The position numbers and the translations under genes are program-made. A stretch of DNA of 8,104 nt from UBA1573 sp016794285 (lineage in GTDB: Bacteria; Pseudomonadota; Alphaproteobacteria; Micavibrionales; Micavibrionaceae), in assembly GCA_016794285.1 (NCBI GenBank), contig JAEUKO010000074.1:1-8104 (forward strand), read 5' to 3'. Below are positions 1-5,500 of the stretch, piece after piece. How positions within the stretch are numbered: the stretch's first letter is position 1; each line of letters starts with the position of its first letter. The notes beneath the pieces are model-generated. The model was given only the letters and a program-made list of their open reading frames with translations, ran no database searches and was not told the DNA's origin.

Positions 1-9
1 AAATCCGGT

Positions 10-2622
10 CTAACCAAGAGTTTTACTGGCGATTTCATAGCTATTCGGCGAAAGGTCTTGTTTGCGCACAATATGTTCGAGGGTTTGTTTCATCAAAGAC
101 TGTCGCGCAGGAGAATATTTCTTCCAATCTCTGAGCGAAGTCAGAAGGCGAGAGGCAATCTGCGGGTTGATGGGGTCCAGTTCCAGAATGACCTTTTCAA
201 ACAGAGCGTAACCTTCCCCATTTTTCTGGTGAAAAACAACCGGATTGCGCATAGCAAAGCTTCCATACAAAGAGCGAACGCGGTTCGGGTTTTTCAGCGT
301 AAAGTCAGGGTGGTTTGCGAGGGCGCGAATGTCATCAAGGGCCGAAGGCCGTACCGCCTGCGCCTGATAGGAAAACCACTTATCCACGACAAGGGGATAG
401 GTTCTGAAACGCGCATAAAAATCGGCCAAAATTTCGGCGCGTTCTGGCGCGTTCGTGTCCATAAGAGCGGCCAGAGCCATAATGCGGTCCGTCATGTTAT
501 TGGCCGAACGATAGAGCTCAGAGGCGAGGGCAAAAGATTGGGGGTCGTGGCTCGAGGTTAAATAAGACAGAGCGGATTCTTTTAAGGCTCGCCGCGCCAT
601 TGATGAAGCGTCTGGGGAATAGGCCGCTTGGGACCTGTTTTGAGCGTAAATCTCAAGCAGTTTTGCTCTGGCAAGCAGGAGAACATCTTGTTTGATTGTC
701 TCAACAACTTGGTGAATGGCATCGGGGTCAATCACATTGCGGGTTTGGGAAATAATCGAATAATCAGGCAAGGAGAGCATTCTCGCCAAAAGAGCCTTAT
801 CCCCGTCATTGTCCAAGCATTGATCGAGAAGGTGAGAGATGGTCTGTAAATAGCTCGGTTCGGTGATCGGAGTCTGTCCTTGCTCGATTTCGTCCAGCAT
901 CCGTCCCATGAGCTCAAGAGTTAGGGTCTGGGAGGCTTCCCAGCGGTTGAACCCGTCTGTGTCGTGAACCATAAGAAAGCGCAGGTCCTCTTCGCTAAGG
1001 TCTGTTGTCAAGCGGACTGGCGCAGAAAAGTTTCGGAGGATCGAAGGAATCGGACGTGCTCCAATCTGGTCAAAATGGAAGGTCTGCGTAGCCTCGGTTA
1101 GCTGCAAAACTTTGGTTTCCATGATCTGGTCCCCATTGGGGCCAATCAGCCCCACGGCAACCGGAATATGCATGGGCTTTTTCTCGGGCTGCATGGGGGT
1201 AGGGGCAAGACTCTGCGAGAGGGTTAGACTGTATTTTTTCTCGGTTTCATTATAAGAGGTTTTCGCGGTGAGGTGGGGAGTTCCGGCTTGCGCGTACCAG
1301 AGTTTGAATTGCGAAAGGTCAAGGTTTGAGGCATCGCTCATACACTGGACAAAATCATCTGTGGTAACGGCTTGGCCGTCAAAGCGATCAAAGTAAAGAT
1401 CCGTCGCCTTGCGGTAATTGGTCTTGCCGAGCAGAAGGGACTGCATCCGTATGACCTCTGCTCCCTTTTCGTAAACCGTGGTGGTGTAGAAATTGTTGAT
1501 TTCAATGTAGTTGTCGGGGCGGACAGGGTGAGCAAGCGGTCCGCTGTCCTCCGGAAACTGGAGGCTGCGCAAAGCTTGCACATCGTCAATGCGCTGCACA
1601 GCGCGAGAGTTCATGTCCGCGCTGAACTCTTGGTCACGGTAAACGGTAAGTCCTTCTTTAAGAGAAAGTTGGAACCAATCACGGCAGGTAATACGATTTC
1701 CTGTCCAGTTGTGAAAATACTCATGAGCAATCACGCTTTCGACACGGAAAAAATCATGATCGGTTGCGGTATCAGGATGGGCGAGAACAAGAGCGGTGTT
1801 GAAGATGTTGAGCGAAGTATTTTCCATCGCGCCCATATTAAAATCACTCACTGCTACAATATTAAAACGGTCGAGTTGGTATTCGCGCCCATAAACATCT
1901 TCATCCCATTTCATGGATTTTTTAAGAGCCTCCATCGCATAGGCGCATTGGGGCTGGTCTCCGTCCCGAACGTAAATACGCAGGTCAACTTTGCGGTTCG
2001 AAGCCGTTGTAAAATGGTCCTGAATATAGTGCAAATCTCCGGCCACAAGGGCGAACAAATAGCAGGGTTTCGGGAACGGATCGTGCCAAAGGGCATAGTG
2101 GCGGCCAGACTCCAGCGTTCCTTCTTCAAGCAAATTGCCGTTTGACAGCAAAACAGGGCAAGAGGCTTTGCCCGCTTCAATCCGTGTTGTGAAAACAGCC
2201 ATAACATCGGGACGGTCGGGGAAATAGGTAATGCGGCGAAAACCTTCGGCCTCGCACTGGGTGCAGTAAGTTCCGCCTGATTTATAAAGTCCTTCTAGGT
2301 CCGTGTTTTTATCGGGGTCAAAACGAGTGGCAATTTCGAGGGTGAACTGTTTTTCCGAACAGGGAATGGTCAATGTAGTTTCGGTAAGTTGGTAAGCCGC
2401 AGAGTCTAATGTTCGGTTATTTAGAGAAACCGAGCGCAGTTCCATATGCTCGCCATTCAGAACAAGTGGGCGCGATCCTTCGTGGTTTTTGACAAAGACG
2501 CTGCGGGCGATGACGTCCGTGTAAGAATCAAATATGCGGAAATCAAGGGAAATGGATTCTACTTTGTAGTCGGGAACCTGATAGTCTTTGAGGTAGATCG
2601 TTTGGGGCGCATCGGTCCGCAT
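10..2622 (-). CDS. pepN: Aminopeptidase N (M1 family zinc metallopeptidase)
   Basis: Cytosolic zinc aminopeptidase that removes N-terminal residues from peptides late in protein turnover. The 870-residue product has the same length as E. coli PepN. Visible landmarks are the exopeptidase motif GAMEN (264-268), the zinc site HEYFH (H300, E301, H304) with the third ligand E323 in LKEG, and the catalytic tyrosine Y384 in TVYEKG. All are about three residues from their E. coli positions. The N-terminal beta domain comes first, then the catalytic domain, then a small beta domain and a long helical C-terminus (about 550-870). No signal peptide is seen. The start is supported by GGAGA (2629-2633) about 7 nt upstream of the ATG. 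It is the last gene of the minus-strand series, after proB, with a perfect inverted repeat just upstream of the Shine-Dalgarno. Nothing is truncated; the TAG stop is at 10-12. Family assignment is very secure; physiological substrates are inferred. Confidence 0.98.
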   Translation of the reverse strand: MRTDAPQTIYLKDYQVPDYKVESISLDFRIFDSYTDVIARSVFVKNHEGSRPLVLNGEHMELRSVSLNNRTLDSAAYQLTETTLTIPCSEKQFTLEIATRFDPDKNTDLEGLYKSGGTYCTQCEAEGFRRITYFPDRPDVMAVFTTRIEAGKASCPVLLSNGNLLEEGTLESGRHYALWHDPFPKPCYLFALVAGDLHYIQDHFTTASNRKVDLRIYVRDGDQPQCAYAMEALKKSMKWDEDVYGREYQLDRFNIVAVSDFNMGAMENTSLNIFNTALVLAHPDTATDHDFFRVESVIAHEYFHNWTGNRITCRDWFQLSLKEGLTVYRDQEFSADMNSRAVQRIDDVQALRSLQFPEDSGPLAHPVRPDNYIEINNFYTTTVYEKGAEVIRMQSLLLGKTNYRKATDLYFDRFDGQAVTTDDFVQCMSDASNLDLSQFKLWYAQAGTPHLTAKTSYNETEKKYSLTLSQSLAPTPMQPEKKPMHIPVAVGLIGPNGDQIMETKVLQLTEATQTFHFDQIGARPIPSILRNFSAPVRLTTDLSEEDLRFLMVHDTDGFNRWEASQTLTLELMGRMLDEIEQGQTPITEPSYLQTISHLLDQCLDNDGDKALLARMLSLPDYSIISQTRNVIDPDAIHQVVETIKQDVLLLARAKLLEIYAQNRSQAAYSPDASSMARRALKESALSYLTSSHDPQSFALASELYRSANNMTDRIMALAALMDTNAPERAEILADFYARFRTYPLVVDKWFSYQAQAVRPSALDDIRALANHPDFTLKNPNRVRSLYGSFAMRNPVVFHQKNGEGYALFEKVILELDPINPQIASRLLTSLRDWKKYSPARQSLMKQTLEHIVRKQDLSPNSYEIASKTLG

Positions 2623-2633
2623 GGGGAATCTCC

Positions 2634-2661
2634 GTATAATCTCGTGGGAAGGAGATTATAC
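2634..2661. repeat. Perfect 10-bp inverted repeat abutting the pepN ribosome binding site
   Basis: GTATAATCTC (2634-2643) and GAGATTATAC (2652-2661) are exact reverse complements separated by 8 nt. In the pepN direction the second arm ends directly before the Shine-Dalgarno GGAG (2630-2633). Each arm contains TATAAT, so a -10-like hexamer is present on both strands. For pepN the hexamer would be 2655-2660, but the -35 position offers only weak matches such as TTTAGC. There are two readings: a palindromic operator overlapping a pepN promoter, or an RNA hairpin next to the ribosome binding site in readthrough transcripts from proB. It is not a terminator, because no T-tract follows in the pepN direction. 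The repeat itself is certain; its role is not. Confidence 0.7.
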
Positions 2662-2753
2662 AGTAAAACGCGGCTCGCTAAAGGAAAAGAAAGGATTGGC
2701 GGATTTGGGAACAAGGGTGCATCTGAGGGGGCACAGGCTTATTATTCATTCCC

Positions 2754-3656
2754 CTACAAGTTAAACCTTAGGTTATCAGAAAGAGGCAGAGGGGCGGGCA
2801 TAAAAACTGTGCATCTCGCTGTTTCTTTGTCATTACTGGACATGAGGGCTTGCAGGCACCCAATAGAATCTTTCCCTCTGGCAAGAATTGCAGTGGCCCC
2901 TCTTTTTGTGCAGCCCCCTGCGCCCCTTCTGGGCATGCCTACGAATTCTATGGCTTTGAGTTTGCTCGTCATGCCGCCTCGACTGAGTCCATCTAAATCA
3001 TCATGGGCGTATTTCCACACGGTATTAAGATAGACAACATTGGAAATGAGGGAAGCTGCAGGGTTTGTTTTTGGATTATCATTATATAATCCATCTACGT
3101 CGCTAAAAAGAACGAACGTGTCGGCCTCCAGAATGTTTGTAACAATCGCTCCGAGCTTATCGTTATCCCCATAAGCAATTTCTGAAGTTGCAATGGTATC
3201 ATTCTCGTTCACGACTGGAATAACCCGTGGTGACAGGCTTTGGTCAAGGCTTGAAAGACAGGCATTCCGAAGGTTTGCAACTTGTTCAAAATGTTCCGTG
3301 ACGTCTGCCGTCAAAAGGACTTGTCCGACCAAAAGGTCTTGGCGTTCAAGAGCTTGTGAGAAGGCAAGCATAAGCGAAGTTTGTCCCACCATTGCCGCTT
3401 GTTGCTTAACTGGCATAGGCAGATCTTTTGTGGCGATTGTTGGGTCAATACCAAGTTTTCCCCGTCCCAGCCCAATAGCACCGGATGTGACCACAATGAC
3501 TTCTTTTTCCTGTTGTTTGAGAGCGGCGATGCCCTCCGCAAAAGAATTCAGCCATTCGGTATGAACCCTTCCATCCTTGATGATGGTTTCTGTTCCAATC
3601 TTGAGGACGATTCTTCGGGAGCTACCTAATATTGCTTGCGGGGTCATATGGGACAT
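2754..3656 (-). CDS. proB: Glutamate 5-kinase, short form without PUA domain
   Basis: Phosphorylates L-glutamate with ATP to glutamyl 5-phosphate, the first step of proline synthesis, in the cytosol. Amino-acid-kinase signatures run through the protein: VLKIGTE (17-23, K19), VTSGAIGLGRG (56-66), VNENDTIA (149-156), GDNDKLGA (163-170), FSDVDGLY (184-191) and GGMTSKL (227-233, K232). The product has 300 residues, whereas E. coli ProB has 367. It stops just after the kinase fold, so the C-terminal PUA domain is missing, and the bases up to pepN encode nothing PUA-like. A segment near 240-250 (GMPRRGAGGCTKR) looks about nine residues longer than in relatives. The start overlaps obgE by 35 bp and has no good Shine-Dalgarno, so translation is probably coupled to obgE. 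A second ATG (codon 4, 3645-3647) is an alternative start. Naturally PUA-less glutamate kinases exist, so I call it functional rather than a pseudogene. No proA is adjacent. Confidence 0.93.
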   Translation of the reverse strand: MSHMTPQAILGSSRRIVLKIGTETIIKDGRVHTEWLNSFAEGIAALKQQEKEVIVVTSGAIGLGRGKLGIDPTIATKDLPMPVKQQAAMVGQTSLMLAFSQALERQDLLVGQVLLTADVTEHFEQVANLRNACLSSLDQSLSPRVIPVVNENDTIATSEIAYGDNDKLGAIVTNILEADTFVLFSDVDGLYNDNPKTNPAASLISNVVYLNTVWKYAHDDLDGLSRGGMTSKLKAIEFVGMPRRGAGGCTKRGATAILARGKDSIGCLQALMSSNDKETARCTVFMPAPLPLSDNLRFNL

Positions 3657-4680
3657 GGTGTTTACTCAGTTCTTCTTGTTCAGGTCGTTTCTTTTCTGAC
3701 TCGATAATTTCGGACAGTTTGAAAAGGATCGGGCGAATACCTTCTTGCGAGACACCGGAAATCAAATATGGCCGACTCCCCAGATCTTTTTCAAACTGAT
3801 CCGCTATACTTACCATAATTTCAGGGTCGATTGCATCAATTTTGTTAAGGGCAAGGATTTCTATTTTCTCGTCAAGACCCGCTCCGTACTCCTCCAACTC
3901 CTCGCGGATGGTGTGATAGGCGGCAAGAGGGTCTTCTTGGGTAATATCAACAAGGTGCAAAAGAACAGAAGTCCGCTCCACATGACCAAGGAAACGGTCT
4001 CCTAGGCCGTGGCCTTCGTGAGCCCCCTCAATCAAGCCAGGAATGTCAGCCAGAACAAAATCGTGGTTGTCAATTTTTACGACGCCAAGATTGGGGTGGA
4101 GTGTGGTGAAAGGGTAGGCGGCAATTTTAGGTTTGGCGGCGGAGGAGGCTGCCAGAAAAGTTGATTTTCCTGCATTGGGTAACCCAATAATACCAGCATC
4201 TGCAATGAGTTTAAGGCGAAGCCAAATTTCCCGCTCTTGCCCGGGCCACCCCGGGGTGAATTTGCGGGGAGCCTGATTGGTCGCGGTTTTGTAATGGGCG
4301 TTGCCGAACCCCCCGTCTCCGCCGCGAAGGAAGACAAAGCGGTCACCGGATTTTGTAAGGTCAAGCAAGACGGTTTCTTGGTCCTCATCCAGAATCTCTG
4401 TCCCAACCGGAACACGGATTACCAAATCTTCTCCATCGGAACCAGAGCGGTTGCGCCCCATCCCATGACGGCCTTTGGGGGCACGGAAGTGTTGGGTATA
4501 ACGGAAATCAATGAGAGTGTTCAGGTCGTTGACGCACTCAATAATAATGCTGCCACCTCGTCCGCCATTCCCACCATCTGGACCGCCAAATTCAACAAAT
4601 TTCTCACGCCGGAAGCTACAGCATCCGGCTCCGCCGTCTCCGCTTTGGACGTAGATTTTGGCTTGATCGAGAAATTTCAT
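3622..4680 (-). CDS. obgE: Obg family GTPase (ribosome assembly, 50S-associated)
   Basis: Essential GTP-binding protein of 50S subunit maturation and stress signalling; cytosolic and ribosome-associated. The glycine-rich Obg fold fills about 1-158, including GDGGAG, GGPDGGNGGRGG and the FRAPKGRHGMGRNRSG segment. The G domain follows, with G1 GLPNAGKS (166-173), the switch I threonines in PFTT (190-193), G3 DIPG (212-215), G4 NKID (279-282) and G5 SGVS (308-311). The C-terminus after the G domain is short and polar. At 352 residues it is a normal length for Obg proteins lacking the long acidic tail of E. coli ObgE (390). The ATG is fixed by the conserved MKFLDQAKIYVQSGDGG start; AAGG lies about 9 nt upstream, and a second AAAGG directly touches the ATG. 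It follows rpmA after an intrinsic terminator, so expression may depend on partial readthrough. Its 3' end overlaps proB. Confidence 0.98.
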   Translation of the reverse strand: MKFLDQAKIYVQSGDGGAGCCSFRREKFVEFGGPDGGNGGRGGSIIIECVNDLNTLIDFRYTQHFRAPKGRHGMGRNRSGSDGEDLVIRVPVGTEILDEDQETVLLDLTKSGDRFVFLRGGDGGFGNAHYKTATNQAPRKFTPGWPGQEREIWLRLKLIADAGIIGLPNAGKSTFLAASSAAKPKIAAYPFTTLHPNLGVVKIDNHDFVLADIPGLIEGAHEGHGLGDRFLGHVERTSVLLHLVDITQEDPLAAYHTIREELEEYGAGLDEKIEILALNKIDAIDPEIMVSIADQFEKDLGSRPYLISGVSQEGIRPILFKLSEIIESEKKRPEQEELSKHHVPYDPASNIR

Positions 4681-4697
4681 CCTTTGTAACCTTGTCT

Positions 4698-4731
4698 AAA
4701 ACAAAAGCCCGCCTTGATGGTGGCGGGCTTT
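4698..4731 (-). terminator. Intrinsic terminator between rpmA and obgE
   Basis: A perfect 10-bp GC-rich stem, AAAGCCCGCC with GGCGGGCTTT (arms 4704-4713 and 4722-4731) and an 8-nt loop, is followed on the minus strand by a T-rich run (TTTTGTTTT, about 4698-4706, the first bases shared with the stem). It starts 23 bp past the rpmA stop and ends about 20 bp before the obgE ATG. This is a classic Rho-independent form. Since obgE is cotranscribed with rpmA in many bacteria, it may act as a partial terminator that lowers obgE and proB relative to the ribosomal proteins. Confidence 0.9.
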
Positions 4732-4754
4732 GATCTCTTAAAATCTATGCGATC

Positions 4755-5036
4755 TTATTCCGCCGCCTGAGCTTGTGTGGGACCGTTCGGGACCACGTTC
4801 ACGACAGGGCGATCATCATCATTGCGCGAGAAGAAAACCGTACCATCCGCCAAAGCAAACAGGGTGTGGTCTTTGCCAATCCCGACATTTTTGCCTTGCT
4901 TAAATTTGGTTCCGCGTTGACGGATAATAATGCAGCCTGTTGTGACGGCTTCCCCGCCAAAACATTTTACGCCAAGACGCCGACCGGCTGTGTCGCGTCC
5001 GTTGCGGGAACTACCGCCTGCTTTTTTGTGTGCCAT
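4755..5036 (-). CDS. rpmA: 50S ribosomal protein L27 (bL27)
   Basis: Small basic protein of the large ribosomal subunit whose N-terminal tail reaches the peptidyl-transferase centre. The start MAHKKAGGSSRNGRDT is the conserved L27 N-terminus, followed by the family block GRRLGVKCFGGE and RQRGTKF. There is no Firmicutes-style cleavable N-terminal extension. Its 93 residues slightly exceed E. coli L27 (85), the excess being an Ala/Gln-rich tail (PTQAQAAE). A strong GGAGG stands about 8 nt before the ATG. It lies 28 bp after rplU in the normal rplU-rpmA pair, so the two are almost certainly cotranscribed. A terminator follows directly. Confidence 0.99.
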   Translation of the reverse strand: MAHKKAGGSSRNGRDTAGRRLGVKCFGGEAVTTGCIIIRQRGTKFKQGKNVGIGKDHTLFALADGTVFFSRNDDDRPVVNVVPNGPTQAQAAE

Positions 5037-5064
5037 GGTTCATATCCTCCGGTAATCGGGCCAG

Positions 5065-5379
5065 TTAGGCCGCTTTAATATCTGTAATTTTGATGGTTGT
5101 CGTGTGTTGACGGTGTCCGTTCTTACGGCGCGAGTTTTGACGACGACGTTTCTTGAAAATCAGAACAGTGTCATTCCGGCCTTGTTCCAAAAGCTCTGCG
5201 GTAACGACCGCGCCTTTGATGACAGGTGCGCCAACCGTGGTTTTATCGCCATCGGAAATCAAGAGAACGTCAGTGATTTTGACGGACTCACCCGGAGCGG
5301 CTTCCAGTTTTTCAACTTGGATATAGGTATCTTTTTCGACTTTGTACTGTTTTCCACCAGTACGAATAACTGCAAACAT
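5065..5379 (-). CDS. rplU: 50S ribosomal protein L21 (bL21)
   Basis: Ribosomal protein of the large subunit that binds 23S rRNA. The 104 residues match the family length (E. coli 103). The conserved start MFAVIRTGGKQYKVE is clear, as is the basic RNA-binding block IFKKRRRQNSRRKNGHRQ (about 74-91) followed by a typical ITDIKA end. AAAGG stands 8 nt upstream of the ATG. It is first in the minus-strand series, with its own promoter about 60 bp upstream, and is divergent from the histidine kinase gene. Confidence 0.99.
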   Translation of the reverse strand: MFAVIRTGGKQYKVEKDTYIQVEKLEAAPGESVKITDVLLISDGDKTTVGAPVIKGAVVTAELLEQGRNDTVLIFKKRRRQNSRRKNGHRQHTTTIKITDIKAA

Positions 5380-5409
5380 TTGTCAAACCTTTGATTCTGT
5401 TGTCAACGA

Positions 5410-5422
5410 CCCCTAATTGGGG
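5410..5422 (-). promoter_or_regulatory. Small hairpin in the rplU leader
   Basis: In the predicted leader of about 60 nt, CCCC (5419-5422 read on the minus strand) pairs with GGGG (5410-5413) around a 5-nt AATTA loop. The stem has only four GC pairs. Leaders of some r-protein genes carry autoregulatory structures, but this one is too small to match to a known L21 leader. On the plus strand it is followed by ACC and six T, so it could instead weakly stop transcription in the kinase direction. Confidence 0.3.
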
Positions 5423-5445
5423 ACCTTTTTTAGTTCAGGGCCCAG

Positions 5446-5475
5446 CTTATAAACCATTTCTTAAGGGCCTGTCAA
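5446..5475 (-). promoter_or_regulatory. Sigma70-type promoter for rplU-rpmA
   Basis: On the minus strand a consensus -35 TTGACA (5470-5475) is followed after 18 bp by TATAAG (5446-5451), five of six matches to the -10 consensus. Initiation would fall near 5438-5440, giving a leader of about 60 nt before the rplU ATG at 5379. This is the best promoter match noticed in the window and suits a highly expressed ribosomal protein operon. An inverted repeat (5466-5490) overlaps the -35 box. Confidence 0.75.
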
Positions 5476-5490
5476 GGAAACTGATAGGCC
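5466..5490. repeat. Imperfect 9-bp inverted repeat between rplU and the kinase gene
   Basis: GGCCTGTCA (5466-5474) and TGATAGGCC (5482-5490) pair over nine positions, eight Watson-Crick and one G-U, around a 7-nt loop. The right arm ends directly before the kinase Shine-Dalgarno GAGGA (5491-5495), and the left arm covers the rplU -35 box (5470-5475). It could be a regulator site in DNA, or a hairpin beside the kinase ribosome binding site in RNA. The pairing is plain in the sequence; the function is inferred. Confidence 0.6.
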
Positions 5491-5500
5491 GAGGATATCC

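Noticed and set aside
1372..2145. Plus-strand open frame of 257 codons inside pepN
   Set aside because: It lies wholly antisense to a gene with all M1 aminopeptidase motifs, shows no recognisable domain, and has no separate ribosome binding site that I could see.
2446..3033. Plus-strand open frame of 195 codons over the pepN start and proB end
   Set aside because: It is antisense to two well-supported genes and crosses their intergenic gap and the palindrome without any recognisable motif.
3622..3720. Short Obg C-terminus as a truncation
   Set aside because: Obg proteins of about 340-355 residues without the long acidic tail are common outside the enterics, and all G motifs are intact.
5410..5431. 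CCCC-loop-GGGG followed by six T on the plus strand as a terminator
   Set aside because: There is no plus-strand gene upstream to terminate, the stem has only four pairs, and three bases separate it from the T-run.
5425..5453. Plus-strand promoter for the kinase using TATAAA at 5448-5453
   Set aside because: The matching -35 position is only a T-run with poor agreement to TTGACA, so I do not call it, though the kinase needs a promoter somewhere in this gap.
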